DNA of 64,000 nucleotides, taken from NCBI GenBank assembly GCA_937990185.1, contig CALKBI010000054.1:1-64000 (forward strand). Reading direction: 5' to 3'. The first letter of the stretch is position 1. Every line of letters starts with the position of its first letter. The translations under genes and the position numbers were made by a program. This DNA is from an uncultured Neomegalonema sp. GTDB lineage: Bacteria > Pseudomonadota > Alphaproteobacteria > Rhodobacterales > Rhodobacteraceae. Of the stretch, positions 37,482-47,851 are shown piece by piece. A model generated the notes under the pieces. The model saw nothing but the letters and a program-made list of their open reading frames with translations, was not told the origin of the DNA and did no database searches.

Positions 37482-39248
37482 TCATCTTGGTAAACGCAGC
37501 ACAAATCGAGCACCATCGGGCGCATCATCATCACCGATATTTTCCGCCCGGATCACGCCGCCATGGGCATCTACAATTTGTTTAGAGATCGACAAACCAA
37601 GACCAGAATGGCGGCCAAATGCCTCTTCTACGGGGCGTTCGGTGTAAAATCTTTGGAAGATGCTCTCGAGATTATCGGGTGGAATTCCCGGACCTTCGTC
37701 TTCGACCGTAAGCCAAGCCGAGCCATCATCCGCCCTGCCCGCCGTCACTTTTATCTGTCCACCGCTCTCACTGAACGACACTGCATTCTCGATCAAATTT
37801 GCGAGAACTTGCCCAATGCGGCTCTCCAAGCCCCGGACCATCAACGCCGTTGGGGGAACCGATGTCGACAGTTTTACCCCATGTTCCTCCGCCGAAGAAA
37901 TATCCGCCATCGTCTCAATCAATGCACCCAAATCAAACGGCGCACGTTTTTCGCGGACCAGTTCAGCATCAAGGCGCGAGGCATTCGAGATGTCAGTAAC
38001 AAGCCGATCCATCCGGGTTACATCGTCTTGAATGACTTCCATCAGCCGCTCGCGCGATGCATCGGTTTTCGCAAGGCTCATGGTTTCCACGGCTGACCGC
38101 AGAGAGGTTAACGGATTTTTGATCTCATGCGCGACATCCGCCGCGAAGGATTCGATTGCATCAATGCGCGAATACAGCGCGTCCGTCATGCGGCGCAGCG
38201 CGCCGGATAAATCACCGATTTCATCCGCTCGCGATGTGTAGTCGGGAATTTCAATCCGGTCCGGGTGGATCTGCATGTCTTCTTGCACCCCCGCAGCTTC
38301 GGCAGCGACGGCCAATTTACGCAAAGGCCGCGCAATCCCCCTCGCGAGCAAAACAGCCAGCAACAAGGAAACAAGTCCAGCCACGACCACCACGCGCAAA
38401 ATCTCAATGCGACCAACTCGGATCACGCGGTCGATATCTCCCCCCTCGGTCGAGAGGACCAGCACACCCATAACCACTTTGAGTCGTTGAATAGGAACTG
38501 CAACCGATACGATTAACTCGCCGTCTGAGTTGACACGCAACGCGGACGCGACTTCTCCACGCTGAGCCTGATACACTTCGGCGTCTTCGGTAATCCCGGC
38601 CACTGGCGTTTCAATATAAAGTGGCAAATTATCAGCGAAGAATACTTGCGCAATCCGGCTATATGTCCGCTCAATCAACGATAAAAATCCGTCGGGCTTG
38701 TTCGAAGGAGGCGCAAGCGATTCAGTCTCAACCGGCCTGCGCGCGAAATCAAAACTGCGGGTATCTCCGGTCAATCGGCCACGGGTATAAAGCTGTGCTC
38801 TTTGTCCTGTCGGCAAAGTAAGTTGGCGAAGAACTTCATTCGCGGCATAAGCATTATATCGCGTTGCTTCTGGCGTTGGCGCCGCCAGCTCAGCAACCGC
38901 TGTCGCGACGATCTTACCTTGGGTAATGAGGGAATTCACCCGCACTTGGACGAGTTCGGTTCTGAGCTGGTTCAAGAACAAAACACCAGCCACCAAAACA
39001 GCCAACCCCACAAGATTGATCGCGACAATCCGCTGAGTCAGGCTGCTTAGAGGGCGCAGGAATTTAAGATTGCGCCAAAATGAAAGGCGCTTCTCTGCGA
39101 TCTCGGTTGGTTCAAGTCGTTTTGGTTGTTCGTCAGAAACATCGGTATCGAGCGGCGGCGGTGATCCCGTGCCTTCAGACAGCTCCTCCGCAACCTCGCC
39201 ATAATCTAAGGCGGGGTCAGGTCTCGCGATATCGGTATCCGACGCCAT
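37482..39248 (-). CDS. chvG: Sensor histidine kinase ChvG (ExoS-like)
   Basis: 588 residues from ATG 39248; an upstream TTG at 39260 is less likely. A ~65-residue cytoplasmic lead, a membrane segment ([18 protein letters not shown]), a large periplasmic domain with [10 protein letters not shown]-like ChvG features, a second segment, HAMP, then HisKA with [20 protein letters not shown] and an ATPase domain ([35 protein letters not shown]). Kinase of the ChvI acid/envelope response. Overlaps chvI by 32 bases. Confidence 0.93.
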   Translation of the reverse strand: MASDTDIARPDPALDYGEVAEELSEGTGSPPPLDTDVSDEQPKRLEPTEIAEKRLSFWRNLKFLRPLSSLTQRIVAINLVGLAVLVAGVLFLNQLRTELVQVRVNSLITQGKIVATAVAELAAPTPEATRYNAYAANEVLRQLTLPTGQRAQLYTRGRLTGDTRSFDFARRPVETESLAPPSNKPDGFLSLIERTYSRIAQVFFADNLPLYIETPVAGITEDAEVYQAQRGEVASALRVNSDGELIVSVAVPIQRLKVVMGVLVLSTEGGDIDRVIRVGRIEILRVVVVAGLVSLLLAVLLARGIARPLRKLAVAAEAAGVQEDMQIHPDRIEIPDYTSRADEIGDLSGALRRMTDALYSRIDAIESFAADVAHEIKNPLTSLRSAVETMSLAKTDASRERLMEVIQDDVTRMDRLVTDISNASRLDAELVREKRAPFDLGALIETMADISSAEEHGVKLSTSVPPTALMVRGLESRIGQVLANLIENAVSFSESGGQIKVTAGRADDGSAWLTVEDEGPGIPPDNLESIFQRFYTERPVEEAFGRHSGLGLSISKQIVDAHGGVIRAENIGDDDAPDGARFVLRLPR

Positions 39249-39921
39249 ATAAAGTCTCAATAGAGGCGAATTCGTCGTCGGTCATACGGAATTTTTTCCG
39301 AATCCGTTTGATATGACTGTCGATCGTCCGGTCATCAACATAGACTTGATCATCATAGGCAGCATCCATCAGGCTGTCGCGGCTTTTGACAAAACCGGGG
39401 CGCTGGGCAAGAGCCATCAGGATCAGAAATTCAGTCACAGTCAGCGTGACCGGCTCGCCATCCCATAGGCAGGAATGCCGCATTGGGTCCATGCTGAGTT
39501 TGCCGCGCGTCATGATCTTGTCTTTTTCCGCGCGCTCTCCGCCTTCAGCTTGGACTTCCCGGCGGCGCAACACCGCACGAATACGCTCGATCAATAAGCG
39601 CTGAGAAAACGGTTTGCGGATATAATCATCCGCGCCCATACGAAGGCCTAGCACCTCGTCGATCTCTTCGTCTTTCGACGTGAGAAAGATCACCGGTAAA
39701 TCAGATTTCAAACGGAGTCGGCGCAGTACTTCCATACCATCCATACGCGGCATTTTTATATCAAGCACCGCGATATCAGGGGGCTGCTGACTCAGCGCCG
39801 CAAGCGCCGCCGCAGGATCTGAATAGGTTTTTACGTCAAATCCTTCAGCCTCCAAAGCAATGGAAACCGAGGTTAAAATATTACGGTCATCATCGACCAA
39901 GGCAATGGTGGGCGTCGCCAT
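39217..39921 (-). CDS. chvI: Response regulator ChvI (OmpR family)
   Basis: 234 residues from ATG 39921, which has GGAG nine bases upstream. Receiver domain with [11 protein letters not shown], phospho-acceptor Asp in [13 protein letters not shown], and KPF lysine in YIRKPFSQ; C-terminal winged helix with [35 protein letters not shown] and YGVGYRY. Works with ChvG. Start region faces the divergent DNA repair gene at 40142. Confidence 0.95.
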   Translation of the reverse strand: MATPTIALVDDDRNILTSVSIALEAEGFDVKTYSDPAAALAALSQQPPDIAVLDIKMPRMDGMEVLRRLRLKSDLPVIFLTSKDEEIDEVLGLRMGADDYIRKPFSQRLLIERIRAVLRRREVQAEGGERAEKDKIMTRGKLSMDPMRHSCLWDGEPVTLTVTEFLILMALAQRPGFVKSRDSLMDAAYDDQVYVDDRTIDSHIKRIRKKFRMTDDEFASIETLYGVGYRYRET

Positions 39922-40023
39922 CTGTGCCGCACTCCGAAAATTTACTCTGATCAACCTTAAGCGTGCTTACAAGGCGATACAATGGCGAGGAGATCAACGG
40001 AAAAACTTACAAACCGTCGTTTG

Positions 40024-40038
40024 GTTCACTTTTGGCTC
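40024..40038. promoter_or_regulatory. Possible LexA box (one mismatch) before the DNA repair pair
   Basis: GTTCACTTTTGGCTC fits the alphaproteobacterial LexA consensus GTTC-N7-GTTC with one mismatch (GCTC). It lies about 105 bases before the radical SAM gene. A match this short can arise by chance. Confidence 0.3.
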
Positions 40039-40141
40039 GCAAATTACCATTGGAAATTGCCAATGCGACAATCTGAACGACTTGCAAAAAAGAACATATC
40101 ATGCACATATACAACTCCGTTGGATTAGGAAAGCTGTCAGA

Positions 40142-41380
40142 ATGGCGTCCATTACCCGCTTGCAGAAGCTCGAGATTTTGGCAGATGCCGCCAAATATGA
40201 TGCGTCCTGTTCTTCATCGGGATCGACAAAACGCGACTCGCGAGGTGGAAAAGGGATGGGGTCATCTGAGGGAATGGGAATATGCCATGCCTATACACCT
40301 GATGGCCGCTGTATCTCTTTGCTGAAAGTGTTGATGACGAATGTCTGCATGTTTGACTGTCGGTTTTGCGTAAACCGCTCCAGTTCGAATGTGCAGCGCG
40401 CGCGATTCACGCCGGACGAACTCGCAACGCTCACTACTGATTTTTACAAGCGTAATTATATCGAAGGCTTGTTCCTTTCTTCCGGCATCATTCGATCCCC
40501 TGATTACACTATGGAACAGCTTGTCGAGACTGCGCGTATCCTGCGGCATAAACTGGACTTTCGGGGGTATATTCATCTCAAGACCATACCCGACGCTGAC
40601 CCGGAGCTGATTGCGGAAGCTGGACGCTTGGCGGATCGGGTATCGATCAATGTCGAATTGCCTACGCGCGAAGGACTGGCAAAATTTGCGCCTGAAAAGG
40701 ACGATAAGCGGATAAAGAGCGCAATGGCGGTTACGCGCTCGCAGATCGCGCAATGGAAAGACGAACGTAAAAAGTTCAAAAGCACGCCGCGCTTTGCACC
40801 TGCAGGACAATCGACACAAATGATTGTCGGGGCGGATGGGTCTAAGGACGCACAAATTCTGCGCTCCAGCGCGGATCTTTACGGGTCGTACAAACTCAAA
40901 CGGGTTTACTATTCCGCATTCAGTCCGATCCCCGACGCATCAAAAGACCTGCCCCCAACACGCCCTCCTTTGATGCGCGAGCACCGGATTTATCAGGCGG
41001 ATTGGCTTTGGCGGTTCTACGGCTTCGACCTCGAAGACCTCTCGCATAGTATGAAGGGAGGAATGTTGCCGCTCGACATTGATCCCAAACTCGCATGGGC
41101 ATTGAATCAGCGGGCGCAGTTTCCGGTGGATGTGAACAAAGCCCCGAAAGAAATGTTGCTGCGTGTACCGGGGTTGGGAACGACATCGGTTGGAAAGATC
41201 GTTTCAGCTCGTCGTCACGGGCGGCTTCGTCTTGAGCATGTTGGGCGACTCTGCCGGAATATCAAAAAGATCAGACCTTTTATCGAGGCCGCAGATTGGA
41301 GGCCGACCGCCCTGACAGATCGTTCGGATTTGCGCGATATGTTGGCTCCGCCTGCGAAGCAATTATCGCTGGCTCTCTGA
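40142..41380 (+). CDS. Putative DNA modification/repair radical SAM protein
   Basis: 412 residues from ATG 40142. The radical SAM cluster motif is CMFDCRFC (CxxxCxxC) near residue 64, within NVCMFDCRFCVNRSSS. The C-terminus holds a helix-hairpin-helix type segment (LRVPGLGTTSVGKIVSARR) for DNA contact. This matches the SplB-related family that is nearly always next to a uracil-DNA-glycosylase-like partner, as here: its stop shares one base with the UdgX-type gene (TGATG). Thought to act in DNA repair; the chemistry is unproven. Confidence 0.88.
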   Translation: MASITRLQKLEILADAAKYDASCSSSGSTKRDSRGGKGMGSSEGMGICHAYTPDGRCISLLKVLMTNVCMFDCRFCVNRSSSNVQRARFTPDELATLTTDFYKRNYIEGLFLSSGIIRSPDYTMEQLVETARILRHKLDFRGYIHLKTIPDADPELIAEAGRLADRVSINVELPTREGLAKFAPEKDDKRIKSAMAVTRSQIAQWKDERKKFKSTPRFAPAGQSTQMIVGADGSKDAQILRSSADLYGSYKLKRVYYSAFSPIPDASKDLPPTRPPLMREHRIYQADWLWRFYGFDLEDLSHSMKGGMLPLDIDPKLAWALNQRAQFPVDVNKAPKEMLLRVPGLGTTSVGKIVSARRHGRLRLEHVGRLCRNIKKIRPFIEAADWRPTALTDRSDLRDMLAPPAKQLSLAL

Positions 41381-42804
41381 TGCAGATTACTCACCTTGAT
41401 CACGAGACAGATTTTGACGGCTGGAGGGATCAGGCGCGCGATTTGCTCAGTAAAGGTGTTCGTCCTGAGGATACCGTCTGGCGCGTTGGCAAAGCGGAAA
41501 CCGATTTATTCGACAGGTTGACCGGCAAGGTCGACGCGATACCGCCGGTTAAGCAGATAACCGTGCCCCGCTCCTTTTTATCCAATGCCCAGATGGCGAT
41601 TTGTCATCGTGATCCGGCGCGCTTTGATTTGCTGTATCGTTTGCTTTGGCGGTTGCAAGCGACCCCCGGATTGCTGGCCAATGCGGTGGATAATGATGTC
41701 TATCGCTTGAATGCTTTGACCAAAGCAATCCGCCGCGACCGCCATAAAATGCACGCCTTCGTCCGATTTCGGGAAGTCATCGGTGAGGACGAAGAAACCT
41801 TTATTGCGTGGTTTGAACCAGAACACCGCATCACAGAACTTGCCGCACCGTTTTTCATGCGTCGCTTTGCCAATATGCGCTGGTCGATCCTGACGCCCGA
41901 CCGCTGCGCCCATTGGGATAAGAAGTCTCTGACCTTCACCGATGGCGCGACAGCATCGCAAGCCCCTCAAGAAGACGAGTTGGAAGACCTGTGGCGCGGA
42001 TATTATCGCAGCATCTTCAACCCTGCCCGTCTGAAGATAAAGGCGATGACGTCGGAGATGCCGAAGAAATACTGGAAGAACTTGCCCGAAGCCGATCTGA
42101 TCGAACCGTTGATTGCCTCGGCGCGAGCATTAGAGACCCAGATGGTCGAGGCTGCACCAACCCCGGTAAAGCGCGCCGCCTCTTATGAGTTCGCTGATCT
42201 GGATACGGCCCCCGCTGATGCGATCAAAGCATTGCGGCGAGAAGCAGCCTCTTGTGCGCGCTGTGATCATGCCTGTCACGCCACGCAAACTGTCTTTGGC
42301 GAAGGACCAACAAATGCCTCGCTGATGATCGTTGGCGAACAACCCGGTGATCTGGAAGATATCGCGGGACGGCCTTTTGTTGGACCGGCGGGAGAAATCT
42401 TCGATGCAGCACTGGCAGACGCCGGTCTCATGCGCGATGAGATTTATCTGACGAACGCAGTGAAGCACTTTCGGTTCACGCCGAAAGGCAAGACAAGATT
42501 GCATCAACCCCCGCGCGTTGCGCATATTGATCATTGTCGCTGGTGGCTCAAAGCCGAACGCGCCTTGGTTCAACCGCGCCTGACCCTGGCAATGGGTGCA
42601 ACCGCCATCCGCGCTTTGCACGGCAAGCCGTTAAAGGTCGCCGAAGCACGGCGGGGTTTCGAGTGTTTCGATGGCGGGGATGCACTGGCGAGCCTGCATC
42701 CCGCAGCAGTGCTGCGGCAAACAACGCAGGCAAACCGCGACGCTTGCTATCGCTCGCTGGTCGAAGATCTGAGCCGCGCGAAGCAACATGCACCAGCCGC
42801 TTGA
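41380..42804 (+). CDS. Fused DUF4130 / UdgX-type uracil-DNA-binding protein
   Basis: 474 residues. The N-terminal ~280 residues match the DUF4130 partner domain (PRSFLSNAQMAICHRDPARF; MHAFVRFREV; PEHRITELAAPFFMRRFANM). The C-terminal ~190 residues are a family 4-like uracil-DNA glycosylase of the UdgX class: four-cysteine Fe-S site starting CARCDHAC, GEQPGDLEDIAGRPFVGPAG, and the class-defining histidine loop KGKTRLHQPP, where the His forms a covalent bond with uracil-site DNA; SLHPAAVLR closes the pocket. Coupled to the radical SAM gene. Confidence 0.9.
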   Translation: MQITHLDHETDFDGWRDQARDLLSKGVRPEDTVWRVGKAETDLFDRLTGKVDAIPPVKQITVPRSFLSNAQMAICHRDPARFDLLYRLLWRLQATPGLLANAVDNDVYRLNALTKAIRRDRHKMHAFVRFREVIGEDEETFIAWFEPEHRITELAAPFFMRRFANMRWSILTPDRCAHWDKKSLTFTDGATASQAPQEDELEDLWRGYYRSIFNPARLKIKAMTSEMPKKYWKNLPEADLIEPLIASARALETQMVEAAPTPVKRAASYEFADLDTAPADAIKALRREAASCARCDHACHATQTVFGEGPTNASLMIVGEQPGDLEDIAGRPFVGPAGEIFDAALADAGLMRDEIYLTNAVKHFRFTPKGKTRLHQPPRVAHIDHCRWWLKAERALVQPRLTLAMGATAIRALHGKPLKVAEARRGFECFDGGDALASLHPAAVLRQTTQANRDACYRSLVEDLSRAKQHAPAA

Positions 42805-42839
42805 CCCCGTAATCTCCAACCCCTATCCCCGCTCCCCTT

Positions 42840-43763
42840 ATGGCAAGACGACGCAAAGGCAATCCCGTTCATGGCTGGCTGATCCTCGATAAACCATCGG
42901 GAATCGGATCGACGCCGCTTGTGGGCAAAACAAAATGGGCCTTGCAGGCGCAGAAATGCGGTCATGCAGGAACGCTCGATCCCTTGGCGACCGGCGTGCT
43001 GGCGTTGGCATTGGGCGAGGCGACTAAGACCGTTCAATACGTCATGGATGGCGACAAATCCTATCGCTTCACCGTCCGCTGGGGGATTGCGACCAATACC
43101 GATGACAGCGAGGGCGAGCCGGTTAACACCTCAGATCTACGCCCGACCCGCGACCAGATAGAAGCGGCGATTCCGCAATTCATCGGCGAGATTCAGCAAA
43201 TCCCACCCGCGTATTCGGCCATCAAGATCAATGGCGAGCGCTCTTACGCTCTCGCCCGCAAAGGCGAAACGCCGGAACTCTCCGCCAGGCCGATTCGCAT
43301 GGACTCGCTCGCGCTGGTTGATCAGCCCGATGCGGATACGGCGATTTTTGAGATGACCTGCGGGAAAGGCGGCTATGTCCGGGCTATCGGACGCGATTTG
43401 GGGCAATCCTTGGGTTGTTTTGGTCACATTACGCAACTCAGGCGGACTCGAACGGGACCATTTACGTTGGACGACGCGATTTCACTGGAAACTCTGGAGG
43501 AAATGCGCCATACGCCCGTCTCTAGCGCACGGCTTATCTCCGTTGCGACAGGGCTGGACGGCGTCCCGGCCCTTGCCGTAACAGAGGCGCAGGCAAACCA
43601 GCTCAGAAATGGGCAGGCGGTTCCTGTGGCGGTGTCCGGTCTGGATTACGGATCAACGGCTTGGGCCTCCTTTAACGGAGTGCCGGTTGCCATCGGCCAA
43701 TTCAGGAGCGGATTACTGCACCCCGAGCGCGTTTTGCTTATGTCCGACGCCGAAGGAAACTGA
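42840..43763 (+). CDS. truB: tRNA pseudouridine-55 synthase TruB
   Basis: 307 residues. Makes pseudouridine 55 in the T loop of tRNA. The catalytic Asp is in CGHAGTLDPLATGVL; other signatures are GWLILDKPSGIGSTPLV, IPPAYSAIKINGERSY, and CGKGGYVRAIGRDLG. Followed after 3 bases by rpsO, a common arrangement with pnp. Confidence 0.96.
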   Translation: MARRRKGNPVHGWLILDKPSGIGSTPLVGKTKWALQAQKCGHAGTLDPLATGVLALALGEATKTVQYVMDGDKSYRFTVRWGIATNTDDSEGEPVNTSDLRPTRDQIEAAIPQFIGEIQQIPPAYSAIKINGERSYALARKGETPELSARPIRMDSLALVDQPDADTAIFEMTCGKGGYVRAIGRDLGQSLGCFGHITQLRRTRTGPFTLDDAISLETLEEMRHTPVSSARLISVATGLDGVPALAVTEAQANQLRNGQAVPVAVSGLDYGSTAWASFNGVPVAIGQFRSGLLHPERVLLMSDAEGN

Positions 43764-43766
43764 ATT

Positions 43767-44036
43767 ATGTCGATTACTGCCGAACGCAAACAGGAACTGA
43801 TGAAAGAGCACGCCATTAAAGAAGGCGATACCGGCTCTGCCCCCGTTCAAGTCGCAATCCTGACCGAGCGCATTACGAACCTGACCGAACACTTCAAGTC
43901 GAATAAAAAAGATAACCACAGCCGCCGTGGGCTGCTGAAAATGGTTAGCACGCGCAGAAAGCTGTTGGATTATATCCGCAAGAATGACGACGAGGCCTAC
44001 AAAGCCCTCATCGGAAAGCTTGGCATCCGCAAATAA
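43767..44036 (+). CDS. rpsO: 30S ribosomal protein S15
   Basis: 89 residues, the normal length. [37 protein letters not shown] and [16 protein letters not shown] are the S15 signatures. Binds the central domain of 16S rRNA. In many bacteria it represses its own mRNA; the leader here is only three bases after truB. Confidence 0.98.
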   Translation: MSITAERKQELMKEHAIKEGDTGSAPVQVAILTERITNLTEHFKSNKKDNHSRRGLLKMVSTRRKLLDYIRKNDDEAYKALIGKLGIRK

Positions 44037-44077
44037 GCGGGCCGATGATCACGCTTCACCATACAGATACGGCGTGT

Positions 44078-44123
44078 CGCACGTAAATCACGTGCGGTTT
44101 GACCCTCGCGTTTTTCGCGGGGG
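44078..44123 (+). promoter_or_regulatory. Two hairpins in the rpsO-pnp spacer
   Basis: CGCACGT-aaatc-ACGTGCG (44078-44096) and CCCTCGCG-ttttt-CGCGGGGG (44103-44123) lie between the rpsO stop and the pnp leader. In other bacteria this spacer carries an attenuator or an RNase III site through which PNPase controls its own mRNA. These hairpins may serve the same purpose. Confidence 0.5.
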
Positions 44124-44272
44124 TGTTGGTGTTTCTAACTAAGGCGATTTGACCCGGCGCCCTACATACCGATGGGTCTTCGCGCAATCCGGCGCGAACC
44201 GCGCGGCGTCTGATTACGCCGCACTGCGGATTGAGGAGAAGGCTCCGATCCGCTTACGCAAGGAAAAGAATA

Positions 44273-46381
44273 ATGTTTGATATCGTCCGCAAGGAAATTG
44301 AATACGCAGGCGAAACGCTGTCCATGGAAACGGGCCGCGTTGCACGCCAAGCCGATGGCGCAGTAATCGTGACGCTCGGCGAAACTTCGGTGCTCGCCGC
44401 TGTCACATTCGAAAAGAAACCAAAAGTGGGCTTCGACTTTTTCCCACTGACTGTTCATTACCAAGAAAAGTTCTATGCAGCAGGTAAAATCCCCGGCGGA
44501 TACCTGAAGCGCGAAGCACGCCCGTCTGAAAAAGAAACGCTGACATCGCGTCTGATCGACCGTCCGATCCGTCCGTTGTTCATCGACGGCTTCAAAAACG
44601 AAACGCAGGTCATCTGTACCGTTCTCAGCCACGATCTTGAGAACGACCCCGATATGGTCGCCATGATCGCGGCCTCGGCAGCGCTCACGATTTCAGGTGC
44701 TCCGTTTATGGGGCCAATCGGCGGTTGCCGGGTTGGTTACATCAACGGTGAGTACAAGCTGAATCCAACGTCAGAAGACTTAGAGGACAGCAAGCTCGAC
44801 CTCGTTATGGCCGGTACGCAAGACGCGGTTATGATGGTTGAGTCCGAAGCATCTGAACTGAGCGAAGACGTCATGCTCGGCGCGGTAATGTTTGGCCATA
44901 AATCGATCCAGCCGGTTATCGACCTGATTATCTCTCTGGCAGAAGAATGCGCGAAAGAGCCATTCGATGTTGAGCAAGAAGATCACTCAGCACTCTACGA
45001 TAAAATCAAAGGCCTTGGCGAAAGCGCAATGCGCGATGCCTTTGGCACGATTGATAAGTCTGAGCGTCAGGAGAAAGTGTCCGCCGCCCGCGATACGATC
45101 AAGGCTGGCCTGTCCGAAGAGGAACTCGAAGATAACAACGCCGTTGGCGGTTGCATCAAAAAGCTGGAGAAATCCATCGTTCGTGGCGACATCGTTAAGA
45201 CCGGCAAGCGTATTGATGGCCGCGATCTTTCGACAGTCCGCGCGATTGAATCCCATGTAGGCGTTCTGCCCCGGACTCACGGCTCAGCACTCTTTACACG
45301 CGGCGAAACGCAAGCACTTTGTGTGACGACCCTCGGCACGGGCGATGACGAGCAACGCATTGACGCGCTGGACGGTGATTACCGCGAACGCTTTTTGCTG
45401 CACTATAACTTCCCACCATATTCGGTTGGTGAAGCCGGTCGTTTTGGTCCTCCGGGCCGCCGCGAAGTCGGTCACGGCAAACTGGCATGGCGTGCGCTGC
45501 GCGCTGTTCTGCCAGCAGCAACAGACTTCCCTTACACGATCCGTGTCGTATCAGAGATCACCGAGTCTAACGGCTCATCCTCAATGGCGTCTGTCTGTGG
45601 TGGCTCTCTATCCATGATGGATGCCGGCGTTCCGCTGACACGTCCGGTCGCAGGCGTTGCAATGGGTCTGATCCTTGAAGACAGCGGCGAATTCGCTGTT
45701 CTGACCGATATTCTCGGCGACGAAGATCATCTTGGCGATATGGACTTTAAAGTCGCTGGCACGTCCGAAGGCATCACATCGTTGCAAATGGACATTAAGG
45801 TCGCTGGCATCACCGAAGACATCATGAAGCAAGCACTGTCGCAGGCTCATGAAGGTCGGAATACGATCCTCACCGAAATGGGCAAAGCGCTGTCTTCGGG
45901 CCGTGAAGAGTTCTCCGCTCATGCGCCGCGCATCGAAACCATGCAGATCAACCCGGATAAAATCCGCGAAGTGATCGGTTCGGGCGGTAAAGTCATCCGT
46001 GGCATCGTTGAAGAGTCCGGCGCTAAAGTCGACATCAACGATGAAGGTATCATCAAAATCGCTTCCTCGAATGCAGAGCAGATCGAGAAAGCAAAAGAGA
46101 TGATCATGCACATCGCCGCCGAACCGGAAGTCGGCAAGATCTATGACGGTAAAGTCGTAAAGGTCATGGAGTTCGGCGCATTCGTCAATTTCTTCGGTCC
46201 GAAAGACGGCCTCGTGCATATCTCCGAGATGTCGAACGACCGGGGCAGCAAGCCTTCCGACCATGTAAAGGAAGGCGATGTTGTGAAGGTCAAGCTTCTC
46301 GGCTTCGCAGATCGCGGCAAAGTCAAACTGTCGATGAAAGCCGTTGATCAGACGACAGGCGAAGAAATCGCCGCAGGTTAA
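44273..46381 (+). CDS. pnp: Polyribonucleotide nucleotidyltransferase (PNPase)
   Basis: 702 residues from ATG 44273 (AAGGAAAAG upstream; a longer frame from 44231 is less likely). Two RNase PH domains: [20 protein letters not shown] and, in the second, [10 protein letters not shown]-like [13 protein letters not shown] plus TRGETQAL and [19 protein letters not shown]. Then KH ([15 protein letters not shown]) and S1 ([18 protein letters not shown]) domains for RNA binding. Core 3'-5' exonuclease of the RNA degradosome. A strong terminator follows. Confidence 0.98.
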   Translation: MFDIVRKEIEYAGETLSMETGRVARQADGAVIVTLGETSVLAAVTFEKKPKVGFDFFPLTVHYQEKFYAAGKIPGGYLKREARPSEKETLTSRLIDRPIRPLFIDGFKNETQVICTVLSHDLENDPDMVAMIAASAALTISGAPFMGPIGGCRVGYINGEYKLNPTSEDLEDSKLDLVMAGTQDAVMMVESEASELSEDVMLGAVMFGHKSIQPVIDLIISLAEECAKEPFDVEQEDHSALYDKIKGLGESAMRDAFGTIDKSERQEKVSAARDTIKAGLSEEELEDNNAVGGCIKKLEKSIVRGDIVKTGKRIDGRDLSTVRAIESHVGVLPRTHGSALFTRGETQALCVTTLGTGDDEQRIDALDGDYRERFLLHYNFPPYSVGEAGRFGPPGRREVGHGKLAWRALRAVLPAATDFPYTIRVVSEITESNGSSSMASVCGGSLSMMDAGVPLTRPVAGVAMGLILEDSGEFAVLTDILGDEDHLGDMDFKVAGTSEGITSLQMDIKVAGITEDIMKQALSQAHEGRNTILTEMGKALSSGREEFSAHAPRIETMQINPDKIREVIGSGGKVIRGIVEESGAKVDINDEGIIKIASSNAEQIEKAKEMIMHIAAEPEVGKIYDGKVVKVMEFGAFVNFFGPKDGLVHISEMSNDRGSKPSDHVKEGDVVKVKLLGFADRGKVKLSMKAVDQTTGEEIAAG

Positions 46382-46408
46382 TTGACCTCTAATATGTGAC
46401 TACCTAAG

Positions 46409-46432
46409 CCCCCGCCCCGCGCGGGGGTTTTT
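46409..46432 (+). terminator. Rho-independent terminator of truB-rpsO-pnp
   Basis: Stem CCCCCGC (46409-46415) / GCGGGGG (46421-46427) with loop CCCGC, followed by TTTTT. Confidence 0.92.
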
Positions 46433-46472
46433 CGTTGTTGGCATCTGTTGATGACGCTGGCAAAGTCAGATT

Positions 46473-47828
46473 ATGGCGGGAAAAACACTCAACGCAAAAA
46501 ACCTTGTCGCGCTTGGCCCGGAACGGCTTGCCGAATTGGTTATGGATTTGGTGCAAGGCAGCGCACCACTAAAACGTGAAGCGCGGGCGGCTCTTTTGGA
46601 AGCGTCAGGCAGTGAAGCTCTGGCTGGTGAAGTGCGCAAACGGCTCGCGACAATCAAACGCTCGCAATCCCGAGTGAGTTGGCAAAAACGAAAAGCGTTT
46701 CTTCGCGATCTGACAAATCAGCGCGATATTATCCTCACAAAAATTGCTCCGCGTGATCCAGTCGCAGCGCATGACCTGTTATGGCAGTTTCTGGAAACCA
46801 GCGATCAGGTTTTGAGTCGGACCAGTGATGAGCAAGGGGATTTCGCAGAGATGTATAACACCGCTTGCGAACATCTCGGCCCGATTGCCGGCACAGCAAA
46901 AGTTGACCCTGCGGTATTGGCGGATCGGGTGTTTTCTGTCGTCACAGACCATCACAGCCATAGAGTTTTTGACAGCTTCATTGATCAAATGGCGGCAGCG
47001 CTGGGCGAAACAGGTATCAATGCTCTCAAAGCGCGCCTGACCGACGCGCTCGATGATCCCGAATGGAACGGTGATGCCGTTCTCCGCATAGGATTGATGC
47101 AAGTCGCTGACGTACAGCATGACCCTGACGCATATGCGGAGCAATATGATCCGCCAATGCGAAAGATGCCTCGGGTTGCATCAAAAATTGCGCAACGGTT
47201 GTTAATGGCGGGACGGGCAAACGAAGCATTGATCCTGTTAGACTCATCCGACACCGACGAAAGATTACCGGCGGATTGGGTTCGCGCCCGAATTGATACT
47301 CTGGAAGCCGTCGGGCAAAAAGACGAAGCGCAAGAAATGCGTTGGCAGGCATTCGAGGCATCGCTCGACCCGGAATACCTAAGAGAACACCTAAAGCGCC
47401 TACCCGACTTCGAGGATGTCGAGACCGAAGATCGCGCACTTGATCACGTTATAAAACGGTACAGCGTTCATCGTGCTTTATCGTTTCTGATCGAATGGCC
47501 TGCCCTTGACCGCGCCGCCGCTTTGGTCATTGCGCAGCGCGGAATTATAGATGGGAACAGTTATTATCATCTGGCCCCCGCAGCGGATATATTGGAAGCC
47601 AGACACCCTCTAGCCGCAACTGTTCTACGGCGGGTTATGATTGAGGATGTTTTAAACGGCGGAAAATCATCGCGTTACAAACACGCCGCTCGACACCTAC
47701 TGGAATGCGAAAGCGCCGATGCCGTCATCGAAGATTACGGGCAGTTAAGCAACCACAAGAGCTTCGTGCGGGGGCTGCGCGAGCGCCATGGCCGGAAATT
47801 TGCTTTCTGGGATGCGTTAGAGACATAG
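46473..47828 (+). CDS. DUF6880-like helical protein
   Basis: 451 residues, soluble, nearly all alpha-helical. The opening KNLVALGPERLAELVMDL and the later helical repeats (LLWQFLETSDQVLSRTSDEQGDF; ARIDTLEAVGQKDEAQEMRWQAFEASLDPEYLREHLKRLPDFEDVE, read in segments) match the pattern of DUF6880 proteins, a family without a known function. Ends in a GRKFAFWDAL segment. Starts 41 bases after the pnp terminator, so it has its own promoter. Confidence 0.7.
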   Translation: MAGKTLNAKNLVALGPERLAELVMDLVQGSAPLKREARAALLEASGSEALAGEVRKRLATIKRSQSRVSWQKRKAFLRDLTNQRDIILTKIAPRDPVAAHDLLWQFLETSDQVLSRTSDEQGDFAEMYNTACEHLGPIAGTAKVDPAVLADRVFSVVTDHHSHRVFDSFIDQMAAALGETGINALKARLTDALDDPEWNGDAVLRIGLMQVADVQHDPDAYAEQYDPPMRKMPRVASKIAQRLLMAGRANEALILLDSSDTDERLPADWVRARIDTLEAVGQKDEAQEMRWQAFEASLDPEYLREHLKRLPDFEDVETEDRALDHVIKRYSVHRALSFLIEWPALDRAAALVIAQRGIIDGNSYYHLAPAADILEARHPLAATVLRRVMIEDVLNGGKSSRYKHAARHLLECESADAVIEDYGQLSNHKSFVRGLRERHGRKFAFWDALET

Positions 47829-47851
47829 AGCGAAACGCGCAGACGCTTGGG

